Below, piece by piece: positions 32,812 through 41,036 of a stretch of 64,000 nucleotides of DNA (position 1 is its first letter; the number at the start of each line of letters is the position of its first letter). This DNA comes from Fimenecus sp045593555 (GTDB lineage Bacteria > Bacillota > Clostridia > Oscillospirales > Acutalibacteraceae): assembly GCA_045593555.1 (NCBI GenBank), contig JAZNWU010000002.1, positions 39,900 through 103,899 of the forward strand. Reading direction: 5' to 3'. The position numbers and the translations under genes are program-made. The notes beneath the pieces were generated by a model. That model made no database searches. It had not been told where the DNA came from and saw only the letters and a program-made list of their open reading frames with translations.

Positions 32812-33174
32812 TCACCCTGTCAACGCATCAAGCTGATTTTTGTCTTTGCCACTTATTTCAACAGCAACTCTGTTGGGAGCACAGATGATTCCTTCACCTG
32901 CTTTTGAAATTCTGCCACTTCTGACACAAACCTTGTCAGGACAGACAGATTCTTTTACATAAATTTCGCCTTTTTCACGACAGACAGTAACACCGTTAAT
33001 CTCTTTTTCAAGAAATTCACCATCAAGAGAAATCGTTTCGACAGTTTTACCGTCAACTTTTATCTCTGCCACCGTACCTTTGTTTGCAGAGTTTACGATT
33101 AAAATTCCTGCAACACCAACTATAAGTACGACCATAAGTAATATGAAATCTTTTTTAGTTATAAGTTTTTTCAT
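32812..33174 (-). CDS. NusG domain II-containing membrane-anchored protein
   Basis: A 120-residue protein with one N-terminal membrane helix (about 9-28) and a small external beta domain of the NusG-II type. That domain includes the Cys-bearing motif VKESVCPDKVCVRSGRISKAGEGIICAPN, whose C-P-x-x-x-C pattern with a third Cys could bind metal or a cofactor. Its role is not known; it sits between apbE and the Gx gene at the head of the rnf operon. It does not look like a transcription factor because of the anchor. Confidence 0.85.
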   Translation of the reverse strand: MKKLITKKDFILLMVVLIVGVAGILIVNSANKGTVAEIKVDGKTVETISLDGEFLEKEINGVTVCREKGEIYVKESVCPDKVCVRSGRISKAGEGIICAPNRVAVEISGKDKNQLDALTG

Positions 33175-34178
33175 TCAATCACCGAAACAACAAAACTATC
33201 GTCATTTATAGTAATCTTTTCTTCCAAATCCTTTGAAATTAAAACGGATTTATCTTTTTTCACAATAATTATTTCAGCATCAAATTCACTTGCCAGCGAA
33301 ATGCCTTTTTCAATTCCCTCGGCAAAAATTGCAGTTGAGAGGAAATCACTTAAAGTTCCGTTATCTGCAACAACTGTTACGGAAGTAATGTCATTCTGAA
33401 CAGGTTTTCCCGTCTTTGCATCGAAAATATGAGAATATCTCACACCGTCTTTTTCAAAGTATTTTTCATAGTCACCTGATGTGGAAACAAAGCAGTCAGT
33501 AACATTCAGAATTGCAAAATACTCATTCTGTGTTCCAAATGGATTACGAACACCAATTTTATAGGGTTCTTTGCCCATTGCACCAACTGAACCACCAACT
33601 GTAACGAGTGCTTTCTTCACTTTTTGTTCTTTAAGATACCCGATTGCTTCGTCACAAGCAGTACCTTTACCCAATGCACCCAAATCGAGTAAACCATTGT
33701 TTATTGAAATTGAATTTTTATTGATTTTTAAAGACGAATTTTTTAGATTTTCGACAGACTGTGCAATCTCATCGTCTGTTGGCACATATCCACCGTCTTC
33801 AATTTTCCACAACTTTTTCAATTCGCCACTAAAAAGGGTGAAGCAATCACTTTTATTACTTAATTCAACACATTTCTCAAGATAATCACCAAACCACTTG
33901 TCATAAGTCAATGTTTTATCTCTGTTCAATCTGAAAAGTGAAGAAGTGGTAACAGTATGGGATAAATATCTGTTGTCAAAAAAGTTTATCTTCTGAATTG
34001 CAGTGGTGCAAATCTCATCACCATTTTTTTCGCCATAAATCGTAACCGTAACCGGACTGCCCATGGCAAATCCGCTGACAGACGATTCCTTTGAATTGTC
34101 ACTTAATAGTGAAACCGTAAAAATTACAACAACAAGAACTACCGCTAAAAAAGGAACAATATTCCTTTTAATTTTCAC
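33171..34178 (-). CDS. apbE: FAD:protein FMN transferase (ApbE)
   Basis: A 335-residue enzyme that moves FMN from FAD to Thr residues of target proteins, here RnfG and RnfD. One N-terminal helix (7-26) anchors it outside. It has the FAMGSPVTVTIYG opening, the LGALGKGTACDEAIGYL motif near residue 167, and SHIFDAKTGKP with the Mg-binding Asp near residue 250. It is the first gene of the nine-gene rnf operon, so flavinylation and pump are made together. No lipobox Cys is present. Confidence 0.94.
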   Translation of the reverse strand: MKIKRNIVPFLAVVLVVVIFTVSLLSDNSKESSVSGFAMGSPVTVTIYGEKNGDEICTTAIQKINFFDNRYLSHTVTTSSLFRLNRDKTLTYDKWFGDYLEKCVELSNKSDCFTLFSGELKKLWKIEDGGYVPTDDEIAQSVENLKNSSLKINKNSISINNGLLDLGALGKGTACDEAIGYLKEQKVKKALVTVGGSVGAMGKEPYKIGVRNPFGTQNEYFAILNVTDCFVSTSGDYEKYFEKDGVRYSHIFDAKTGKPVQNDITSVTVVADNGTLSDFLSTAIFAEGIEKGISLASEFDAEIIIVKKDKSVLISKDLEEKITINDDSFVVSVIE

Positions 34179-34209
34179 TTTCTCACCGCCTATATTTATA
34201 TACCATTAT

Positions 34210-34238
34210 ATAATACAACATTTTTTTTATTTATTCAA
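34210..34238 (-). promoter_or_regulatory. Probable promoter of the apbE-rnf operon
   Basis: TTGAAT (34233-34238) and TATTAT (34210-34215) with 17 bases between; a further TATAAT overlaps at 34205-34210. It lies just before a GGCGGTGAG ribosome site. Confidence 0.6.
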
Positions 34239-34304
34239 TTGGTAAATATATTGAAATAATGGTAGATAAATGATACAAAATAACCATAAATTCTTGTTAA
34301 AAAA

Positions 34305-34339
34305 ATAACAGTTGATTTTTTCTGTTATGATGATAAAAT
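34305..34339 (+). promoter_or_regulatory. Promoter with inverted repeat ahead of the alcohol dehydrogenase
   Basis: TTGATT (34312-34317) and TAAAAT (34334-34339) are 16 bases apart. A perfect inverted repeat ATAACAG / CTGTTAT (34305-34311, 34322-34328) brackets the -35 and may be an operator. Confidence 0.5.
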
Positions 34340-34360
34340 AATTTCATTGGAGTGATTTTA

Positions 34361-35470
34361 ATGAACTATGATTTCAGTTTTTATATGCCAGTGAATATTT
34401 CAGGTGGCAAAGATGCTCTGCAGAACAATAAAAATATCTTTTTAACTTTCGGCAAGAGATGTCTTATTGTGACAGGCTCATCATCTGCGAAAAAGTCAGG
34501 TGCTCTTGATGATTTGATTTCAGTTTTTAACGAATTGAACATTGAATACTCGATTTTCGACAAAATTACAGAAAATCCATTGACATCAACCTGCGGTGAC
34601 GGTGGCAAAGTGGCAAGAGAATTTCAAGCTGACTTCGTGGTTGGTATTGGTGGTGGCTCACCTCTTGACGCATCAAAAGCAGTTTGCGTTTATGCCACAA
34701 ATCCACACATAGTAAATGACGGAATTTATACCGATACAGTTGAAAATGCACCATTGCCTCTCATTGTAATCGGCACAACATCAGGAACCGGCAGTGAAGT
34801 TTCGGGAGTTTCAGTGCTTACTCGTGAAAATGGCAAAAAACAGAGTATCAGTGGTAAGAATTATTACGCTCGTTATGCTATTGCCGATGCAAAATACACA
34901 TATTCAGTCCCATACAGAACAACTGTTTCAACTGCTCTCGACGCTCTTGCTCATGCTATTGAGTCAATGTTCTCAAAACGAGCAGATTTCCTTACACAGC
35001 AATTTGCACTCATTTCAATTAAGATGATTTATCCTATTCTTGAAAAGCTCAACAGTACAAAAGAACTGCCAACTGAAGAAGAAAGAGATACACTCTATTT
35101 TGCTTCACTTTATGCAGGTTTTGCCCTTAACAAAGGTGGTACAGGATTCCCACACGGGATGGGTTATGCTCTTACAGAAGATTATAATGTACCACACGGA
35201 ATTGCCTGTGCAGTTTTCCTGCCACAGTATTTAAATGAAGCAGAAAAAGCAAATCCTACACTTTTCTATGAAGTTCTTAATGCTATGAATAGTGATAAGG
35301 AATCTGTTGAAAAACTCATCCTTGAACTGTGCGATTTACACTTATCCATACCTGATGAAAAAGTAAATGAATATGTAGCACGATGGGAAACACTAAAAAA
35401 CTTTAAAAACTCCCCTACTGAATTCAACAACGAAGATGCAGGTTGTTTAGTAAAAAATCTGTTTAGATAA
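34361..35470 (+). CDS. Iron-containing alcohol dehydrogenase
   Basis: A 369-residue group III dehydrogenase. The NAD(P) loop VVGIGGGSPLDASKA is near residue 93, GTTSGTGSEVSG near residue 137 is the family signature, and the metal ligands lie in TALDALAHAIES (Asp, His), GFPHGMGYAL and NVPHGIACAVFLP. It reduces aldehydes to alcohols or the reverse with Fe2+, but the substrate is not known; butanol-type or lactaldehyde roles are possible. Start is the ATG at 34361 with a GGAGTGA ribosome site. Single-gene unit. Confidence 0.92.
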   Translation: MNYDFSFYMPVNISGGKDALQNNKNIFLTFGKRCLIVTGSSSAKKSGALDDLISVFNELNIEYSIFDKITENPLTSTCGDGGKVAREFQADFVVGIGGGSPLDASKAVCVYATNPHIVNDGIYTDTVENAPLPLIVIGTTSGTGSEVSGVSVLTRENGKKQSISGKNYYARYAIADAKYTYSVPYRTTVSTALDALAHAIESMFSKRADFLTQQFALISIKMIYPILEKLNSTKELPTEEERDTLYFASLYAGFALNKGGTGFPHGMGYALTEDYNVPHGIACAVFLPQYLNEAEKANPTLFYEVLNAMNSDKESVEKLILELCDLHLSIPDEKVNEYVARWETLKNFKNSPTEFNNEDAGCLVKNLFR

Positions 35471-35532
35471 TTTGTAGTTATAAATTATCTAAATATTTCT
35501 GAACCTTTGAAAATCTACACTTTCAACATATT
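35471..35532. other. Short spacer after alcohol dehydrogenase
   Basis: No coding signal; leads into the terminator at 35533. The remainder of the gap to 35779 holds the repeats, promoter and leader listed separately. Confidence 0.5.
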
Positions 35533-35579
35533 ATCGTCGTTTTCATTGTCTATTATAGACAACAAACGGCGATATTTTT
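35533..35579 (+). terminator. Terminator after the alcohol dehydrogenase
   Basis: Outer stem ATCGTCGTTT / AAACGGCGAT (one G:T pair) with an inner palindrome GTCTAT / ATAGAC, then ATTTTTA. Confidence 0.75.
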
Positions 35580-35601
35580 AATTCTGCAAATATAAAATAG
35601 A

Positions 35602-35653
35602 AGTTTTTTAACTATATTTTAGTAGTTTTTTAACTTATAGATAGTTTTCAACT
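35602..35653 (+). promoter_or_regulatory. Three direct AGTT-N-AACT repeats upstream of the aminotransferase promoter
   Basis: AGTTTTTTAACT at 35602-35613 and 35624-35635, and AGTTTTCAACT at 35643-35653. The starts are 22 and 19 bases apart, close to two DNA turns, and end 30 bases before the -35. Each unit is itself a small dyad. The layout suits a DNA-binding activator. Confidence 0.6.
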
Positions 35654-35683
35654 AAACAAAAGAACATAAATTTCCAAAAATTG

Positions 35684-35711
35684 TTGACAGAGTAAAATTT
35701 AGTGTTATAAT
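35684..35711 (+). promoter_or_regulatory. Strong promoter of the aminotransferase gene
   Basis: TTGACA (35684-35689) and TATAAT (35706-35711) with a 16-base spacer. The leader then has a hairpin ATCTGTC / GGCAGAT at about 35726-35744. Confidence 0.9.
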
Positions 35712-35779
35712 TGTATATGAACAATTATCTGTCGTGATGGCAGATGATAAATACTTCTAATTAACGGAGGAGAAAAATT

Positions 35780-37270
35780 ATGGCAGACACAAGATTCGCA
35801 ATCACACATTATCATGATGCTGCTCAGATTAACAGACAGCTTGATGAACTTATCAGCAAACCAATTTATTCAATCAAGCCTGAAAAGTTAAAAGAGTATG
35901 AAGATGAATATTATGATAAAAAGTGTGCTAAATCAAAGGAAATGATTGCAGAAGCAAAAGCTATCATCCCTGGCGGTGTTCAGCATAACCTTGCTTTCAA
36001 TTATCCATTCCCACTTGTTTTCACAAAGGCTGAGGGTGCTTACCTTTACGACGTTGACGGAAACAAGTATTTTGACTTCCTTCAGGCAGGTGGACCTACA
36101 GTTCTTGGTTCAAACCCTAAGGTAGTTCGTGACCAGGTTATCGACCTTCTTAACACATGTGGTCCTTCAACAGGTCTTTTCCACGAATTTGAATACAAAC
36201 TTGCAAAGAAAATCTCTGACTCAGTTGAATCAGTTGATATGTTCCGTATGCAGGGTTCAGGTACAGAAGCTTGTATGACAGCAGTTCGTGTTGCTCGTCT
36301 TGCAACAGGTAAAAAGAACATCCTTAAAATGGGTGGTGCTTACCACGGTTGGTCAGACCAGCTCGGTTACGGTATCCGTGTTCCTGGTTCAAAGTTCACA
36401 CAGGCAAGTGGTGTTCCACTTTACCTCTTCAAGCATACTCAGGAATTCTTCCCTGGTGACCTTGAAGATCTTGAAAGAAAGCTTTGGCTCAACCAGTTCA
36501 ACGGCGGTACAGCTGCTGTATTTATGGAACCAATCGGTCCTGAAAGTGGTACAACTCCACTTGATTATGACTTCAACAAGGGCGTTGAAAGACTTTGCCG
36601 TAAGTACGGTGCACTTCTCGTATTCGATGAAGTTGTTACAGGTTTCCGTATCGGTATGGCAGGTGCTCAGGGCTTCTTCGGCGTATCTCCTGACCTTACA
36701 ATCTTCGGTAAAGTTATTGCTGGTGGATATCCGGGTGCTGGTGGTGTCGGCGGTAAGAAGCAGTACATGAAGCATCTTGGTGCTGGTCTTGACGATTCAG
36801 GTATGAAGGTTAAGAAGGCATTCACAGGTGGTACAATGACAGCTAACCCACTTTCATGCTGTGCTGGTTACTTCACTCTTGAAGAAATCGACAAGCAGAA
36901 TGCATGTCAGAAGGCTGGCGAAATGGGTGACAGACTTACTCAGGGTCTTCAGGAACTCGTTGCTAAACACGGTCTTCCATTCGTATGCTGGAACGAAGGT
37001 TCAGTTTGCCACCTTGAAACAGTTGGTACAATGCACTATTCAATCGACTGGTGCAAACCTTGGAAAATTCCTGGTGTTCTTTCAGCTACAAGCGAAAGAA
37101 AGAAAGAAATGCAGTACATGGGCGCTGCTTACATGGCAGAAGGACTTGTTACTCTTGCAGGTAGCCGTCTCTACACATCAGCTGCATACACACCTAAGAT
37201 GATTGACCAGGCTCTTCAGTGCTTCGACAAGGTATTTGCAAACGTTGCAGTTAAGCCTTCTACAAAATAA
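35780..37270 (+). CDS. Class III PLP aminotransferase (glutamate-1-semialdehyde aminomutase-like)
   Basis: A 496-residue fold-type I enzyme. Residues 1-60 are an extra helical segment. Then come the family motifs IPGGVQHNLAF, DVDGNKYFDFLQAGG, GSGTEACMTAVRVARLATGK (PLP phosphate loop), GAYHGWSD, FDEVVTGFRIG (Asp that binds the pyridine ring) and FGKVIAGGYP with the Schiff-base Lys311. It is longer than true HemL, and no other haem gene is near, so it is more likely an amine:oxoacid transaminase or aminomutase. Codons are strongly biased to GGT, CTT and ATC forms, and the promoter and AGGAGG-type ribosome site are strong, so it is probably made in large amounts. It precedes a tandem class II aldolase. 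Confidence 0.88.
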   Translation: MADTRFAITHYHDAAQINRQLDELISKPIYSIKPEKLKEYEDEYYDKKCAKSKEMIAEAKAIIPGGVQHNLAFNYPFPLVFTKAEGAYLYDVDGNKYFDFLQAGGPTVLGSNPKVVRDQVIDLLNTCGPSTGLFHEFEYKLAKKISDSVESVDMFRMQGSGTEACMTAVRVARLATGKKNILKMGGAYHGWSDQLGYGIRVPGSKFTQASGVPLYLFKHTQEFFPGDLEDLERKLWLNQFNGGTAAVFMEPIGPESGTTPLDYDFNKGVERLCRKYGALLVFDEVVTGFRIGMAGAQGFFGVSPDLTIFGKVIAGGYPGAGGVGGKKQYMKHLGAGLDDSGMKVKKAFTGGTMTANPLSCCAGYFTLEEIDKQNACQKAGEMGDRLTQGLQELVAKHGLPFVCWNEGSVCHLETVGTMHYSIDWCKPWKIPGVLSATSERKKEMQYMGAAYMAEGLVTLAGSRLYTSAAYTPKMIDQALQCFDKVFANVAVKPSTK

Positions 37271-37286
37271 TCATTGATTCTTTTCG

Positions 37287-37320
37287 GGTGGATGAATTCA
37301 TCTTCATCCACCTAATTTTA
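37287..37320 (+). terminator. Terminator-like hairpin between aminotransferase and aldolase
   Basis: A ten-bp perfect stem (GGTGGATGAA / TTCATCCACC) with a six-base loop, then TAATTTTACT. The T run is weak, so it may only reduce read-through. Confidence 0.65.
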
Positions 37321-37473
37321 CTCATTAACCAAATAAGAGTTACAATTATCAGCGAGATAGTTTTTCGTCAGAACCGTCAAAAAACGCAGGCAATACTTTG
37401 TGTATTAACGAGTATTTTGGACGAGTTATGGCGGAAAAATAGCCGCTGAGAATTAACAAAAGAGGTGAAAAAA

Positions 37474-38694
37474 ATGGATATTATGCAGGCAAAAGAAACT
37501 GTTATCAGAGCAGGTAAAGAGCTTATCGCAGCCGGTCTTATCGCTCGTACATGGGGTAACATTTCATGCAGAATCAGTGAAACACAATTTGTAATCACAC
37601 CAAGTGGTCGTGCTTATGAAACTCTCACTCCTGAAGAAATTGTTCTCGTTAACATTGAAGACCTTGAATATGAAGGTGAAATCAAACCATCAAGTGAAAA
37701 AGGTATTCATGCAGCTTGCTACAAGCTTCGTCCTGAAGTAAATTTTGTAATTCATACACATCAGGTAAATGCTTCAATCGTTTCAGCACTTGGTATGGAC
37801 ATCAACAACATTGAAGGTGAAAATGCTCAGGTTGTTGGTACTAACCTTCCTATTGCTTCATATGGTCTTCCGGGCACAAAGAAGCTTCGTAAAGGCGTTA
37901 TTGATGCTATTACTCGTTCTGATGCAAAGGCAGCTGTTATGGCTCATCACGGTGCAGTATGTATGGGTGTTGACTATGACGATGCATTCAACGTTGCACA
38001 GAAAGTTGAAGATATCTGCGAACAGTATGTATTGGATAAATATACTTCACTTACAGGTACAGTTGCTGAAAATCTTACTGCTATCAACGACTATGTTGTT
38101 GAAAAATTTGTTAAGAAGCCTTCAACTGCTCCTGAATTTGAGCCTTGCAAGAGTGAACGTGACGGTCCTGTTTTCAACATTTCAGTTATTGACGGTGACG
38201 GCACAATCACAAGAATCGACATTGATTCAGGTGATGTTATCGCAGGTGACGCAAGCAATAGTTCAATTGAACTTCACCGTGCAGTATATAAAAAGCGTGA
38301 CGATGTAAACTTTATCTATCACACAAAAGACCCATATACTGTTGCTTGTTCAAAGATGGGCAAAAAGATGCGTCCACTTATCGACGACTTTGCACAGATT
38401 GTTGGCGTTAGTGTTAAGAGTGCTAAATATGACCCTAACAACTCACTTGCAACTGCTAAAAAGGTTGTTAAGAAGCTTAAGGGCAGAAATGCAGTTCTTC
38501 TTGAAAATAACGGTGCTCTTTGTGTTGCAGGTAGTGAATACGATGCAGGTGCTATCGAATTTATCACAAATAAAGGTGCTAAAATTCAGGTAAGTGCTCA
38601 TATGTTTGAAAAGGTTGAACCAATCAACCCTATTGAAACAAGACTTATGAATCTTGTTTACAGACTTAAGTATTCAAAACAGGCAGGCAAATAA
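37474..38694 (+). CDS. Tandem class II aldolase/adducin-domain protein
   Basis: A 406-residue protein of two joined class II aldolase domains. The first (about 1-205) keeps every L-fuculose-phosphate aldolase residue: catalytic Glu75 in KPSSEKGIH, zinc ligands His94 and His96 in VIHTHQ, and His158/159 in MAHHGAV. The second (about 215-400) has the fold but has lost them: FIYHTKD keeps one His, and the HHG motif has become ENNGALC. So the second half is probably structural or regulatory. Start is the ATG at 37474 behind AGAGGTGA. It likely splits or epimerises a phosphorylated sugar and may act with the aminotransferase in front of it. Confidence 0.87.
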   Translation: MDIMQAKETVIRAGKELIAAGLIARTWGNISCRISETQFVITPSGRAYETLTPEEIVLVNIEDLEYEGEIKPSSEKGIHAACYKLRPEVNFVIHTHQVNASIVSALGMDINNIEGENAQVVGTNLPIASYGLPGTKKLRKGVIDAITRSDAKAAVMAHHGAVCMGVDYDDAFNVAQKVEDICEQYVLDKYTSLTGTVAENLTAINDYVVEKFVKKPSTAPEFEPCKSERDGPVFNISVIDGDGTITRIDIDSGDVIAGDASNSSIELHRAVYKKRDDVNFIYHTKDPYTVACSKMGKKMRPLIDDFAQIVGVSVKSAKYDPNNSLATAKKVVKKLKGRNAVLLENNGALCVAGSEYDAGAIEFITNKGAKIQVSAHMFEKVEPINPIETRLMNLVYRLKYSKQAGK

Positions 38695-38705
38695 TTTATT
38701 ACATA

Positions 38706-38750
38706 AAAAATCTCCCCGAAGGATTTAACTCCCTCGGGGATTTCTTTGGT
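38706..38750 (+). terminator. Terminator after the aldolase gene
   Basis: TCCCCGA / TCGGGGA stem extended by AAATC / GATTT with a small bulge, then TTTCTTTGGTTTTT. Confidence 0.85.
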
Positions 38751-38771
38751 TTTTCGCTTTATTAAACTATG

Positions 38772-39563
38772 TTATTCGAGTGAATCCATACTTAAAAGGA
38801 CATCACTATCACCCATTACAGTTGGTAACTTACCATCCCACTTATTCCACTTAATATAATCAACATAATCAGGTGATTTTGCAAGTGCTTCCTGAATGAG
38901 TCTGATGCTTTCTGCTTCAGCTTCAGCCTGAGTGATTTTTTGCTGTGCCTCAACCTCAATACGTGCAAGGTCTTGTTCAGCCTTTAATGCATTCTGCTGT
39001 GCTGTCTGCTTTGCTTCAACAGCTGCGTTGAATTCTTCAGAAAAATCAAAGTTTACTATGTTGAAAATTTCAACTGTAAGTCCATACTGATTAATCTTTT
39101 CTGATAAAGCACCCTTAATCTGGTCGCCTACTGTCTGACGTTTTGTAATAAGCTCTTCTGCTGTGTACTGAGCTGTTACAGCCTTAATACTCTCCTGAAT
39201 TGCAGGAATAATAACGACTGAACCATAATCAGTTCCCACATTCTGATAAAGATTTGCTGAAGAATCATTGTTTACATGGTAGTTGACTGCAACTACATAA
39301 GAGATAATCTGCAAGTCTTTTGAAGATGCACTACCTTCTGTTTCTATCTTCTGTGTTCGGTTGTTTACCTGAACGACTCTTTGAATAAAAGGAATCTTGA
39401 AATGTAAACCCTCTTCAAGAACAGTATCTTCAACAGCACCAAATGTAAGTACAACGCCTGTATGACCTGCTGAAACAACTGTGAAGCTTGAAAGAGCAAC
39501 ACCTATTACAACAACTGCACAAACAGCTATTACTACAATTTTTACAATCTTTTTTGTATCCAT
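38772..39563 (-). CDS. SPFH/prohibitin-family membrane protein
   Basis: A 263-residue protein with one N-terminal membrane helix (about 8-31) and a prohibitin-type SPFH domain: AGHTGVVLTFGAVEDTVLEEGLHFKIPF near residues 33-60, then YHVNN and a long charged helix (EAKQTAQQNALKAEQDLARIEVEAQQ) that forms a coiled coil. It ends in the usual WDGKLPTVMGDSDVL motif. Such proteins build large rings or cages on membranes and often work with membrane proteases such as FtsH. It is a single-gene unit under a probable Mn2+ riboswitch, an unusual control for this family. The ribosome site AGGAG precedes the ATG. Confidence 0.92.
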   Translation of the reverse strand: MDTKKIVKIVVIAVCAVVVIGVALSSFTVVSAGHTGVVLTFGAVEDTVLEEGLHFKIPFIQRVVQVNNRTQKIETEGSASSKDLQIISYVVAVNYHVNNDSSANLYQNVGTDYGSVVIIPAIQESIKAVTAQYTAEELITKRQTVGDQIKGALSEKINQYGLTVEIFNIVNFDFSEEFNAAVEAKQTAQQNALKAEQDLARIEVEAQQKITQAEAEAESIRLIQEALAKSPDYVDYIKWNKWDGKLPTVMGDSDVLLSMDSLE

Positions 39564-39606
39564 ATTTTTTCTCTCCTTTTCTTATTTCCTATGAAAGAGT
39601 TAAATT

Positions 39607-39735
39607 GCAAAAAACTCATACATAGCGAAAAACCATGTATGAGTCTCATTTACTTATGACACACCGAAGAGCAAGCTCTTGTCTTGACGATGATGTCTCG
39701 CATTATTTTGTTTTGCGGAATTACTCCCTCATATC
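39607..39735 (-). promoter_or_regulatory. Probable yybP-ykoY (Mn2+) riboswitch with terminator
   Basis: On the minus strand, P1 is formed by ATGAG (39729-39733) and CTCAT (39639-39643). Loop 1 reads GGGAGTA directly after P1, and the 3' partner reads AAATGAGA directly before it, both hallmarks of this aptamer. Between them is ATCGTCAAGAC with GAGC / GCTC pairing and TCGGTGTGTC. The same CTCAT is also the 5' arm of a terminator (ACTCATACAT / ATGTATGAGT, then TTTTTTG). Metal-bound P1 would therefore block the terminator and turn the SPFH gene on. Assigned from recalled consensus. Confidence 0.78.
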
Positions 39736-39742
39736 ACCATAA

Positions 39743-39771
39743 ATATACCATATCCGTCGAATTTTGTCAAT
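39743..39771 (-). promoter_or_regulatory. Promoter of the riboswitch-SPFH transcript
   Basis: TTGACA (39766-39771) and TATATT (39743-39748) with a 17-base spacer. Confidence 0.88.
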
Positions 39772-39794
39772 ATGGTGTCATAATTTGTAACAAA

Positions 39795-41036
39795 CTATGA
39801 TAATTTATGAATAAATAATCCTGACAATAATTTTGGTTCAAACCAAGTTGATTTTGGTGGCATAACCTTTCCTGCATCTGCAATATCCATAAGCTCATTA
39901 AGTGATGTCGGATACATTGCAAATGCCAATTTCATACCCTCTGCAACTCGTCTTTCAAGCTCACCGAGTCCTCGGATACCACCGACAAAATCAATTCTCT
40001 TGTCAGTTCTTGGGTCGGAGATGCCGAGAATAGGTGTAATAAGATTATTCTGAAGAATTGAAACATCAAGGCACTCAACAGGGTCATTCTCATTTATGAA
40101 TTCTGCCTTTGCAGTTACCTTGTACCATTTGTTATCAAGATACATACCGAATGTATGACGTTCTTTTGGTGAATATGGACTTTCATCTGTTTCTTCCACT
40201 ATGAACTTTTCACCCATTTTCTGAATAAATTCTTCACTTGTATTTCCGTTAAGGTCTGCGATTACACGGTTATAGTCCATAATTTTAAGCTGGTCACAAG
40301 GGAAAATAACTGAAAGGAAGAAATTAAATTCTGCATTTTTATCGTATTCTCCATCACCTCGTCTGCGTTCACCAACACGAACTGCAGATGCACATCTGTG
40401 ATGACCGTCAGCAATATAAAGATATGGAATCTCCTGAAACTCCTTAACAAGAGTGTCAATGACTGCGTCGTCATCAATAACCCATACAGTCTGTGCTACA
40501 CCGTCATCACTTACGAAATCATATGCAGGTGCATGAGCATTTTTCCAGTTTTCTATAATATCTGAAACTGTCTTATTTTCTCTGTGTGTAAGGAAAATTG
40601 GTCCTGTATTTGCATCAAGAGTATCAACGTGACGAATTCTGTCTGCTTCCTTATCTGCTCTTGTAAATTCGTGCTTTTTGATAATATTATTGAGATAATC
40701 GTCAACAGCAGTACAACCAACGATACCTGTCTGCTCACGGCCATTCATAATCTGACGGTAAATATAGAGCATTGGCTTTTCGTCCTGCTGACAAATTCCC
40801 TTTTCACTTAAAGCATCAAGATTTTCTTTTGCTTTCTGATACACTTCAGGTGAATAAATATCAATTCCCTGTGGTAAATCTACTTCTGCTTTATCAACAT
40901 GTAAAAATGAGTAAGGCTTATCCTTTACCATTTCACGTGCTTCTTCTGAATTCATTACGTCATAAGGTAACGCACCAACAAGAGATGCATATTCATCTTT
41001 AGGTCTGATAGCCTTAAATGGTTTTAATACTGCCAT
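39795..41036 (-). CDS. DUF1015-family protein
   Basis: A 413-residue cytoplasmic protein of the DUF1015 family. Landmarks are the opening PFKAIRPKDEYASLVGALPYDVM, the KHEFTRADKEADRIRHVDTLDANTGPIFL block near residue 130, the YIADGHHRCASA motif near residue 230, and FVGGIRGLGELERRV near the end. The DGHHR motif is shared with ParB/sulfiredoxin-fold kinases such as free serine kinases, so an ATP- or ADP-dependent small-molecule kinase is possible, but the function is unproven. The start overlaps the VanZ gene by 23 bases, so the two are translated from one message. Confidence 0.82.
   Translation of the reverse strand: MAVLKPFKAIRPKDEYASLVGALPYDVMNSEEAREMVKDKPYSFLHVDKAEVDLPQGIDIYSPEVYQKAKENLDALSEKGICQQDEKPMLYIYRQIMNGREQTGIVGCTAVDDYLNNIIKKHEFTRADKEADRIRHVDTLDANTGPIFLTHRENKTVSDIIENWKNAHAPAYDFVSDDGVAQTVWVIDDDAVIDTLVKEFQEIPYLYIADGHHRCASAVRVGERRRGDGEYDKNAEFNFFLSVIFPCDQLKIMDYNRVIADLNGNTSEEFIQKMGEKFIVEETDESPYSPKERHTFGMYLDNKWYKVTAKAEFINENDPVECLDVSILQNNLITPILGISDPRTDKRIDFVGGIRGLGELERRVAEGMKLAFAMYPTSLNELMDIADAGKVMPPKSTWFEPKLLSGLFIHKLS

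Noticed and set aside
36288..36770. 160-codon frame overlapping the aminotransferase in another frame
   Set aside because: Val/Ser/Leu-rich product made by biased codons of the real gene; no homology seen.
35780..37270. HemL (glutamate-1-semialdehyde aminomutase) as firm identity
   Set aside because: The protein is about 60 residues longer than HemL and no haem genes are near; kept as class III aminotransferase.
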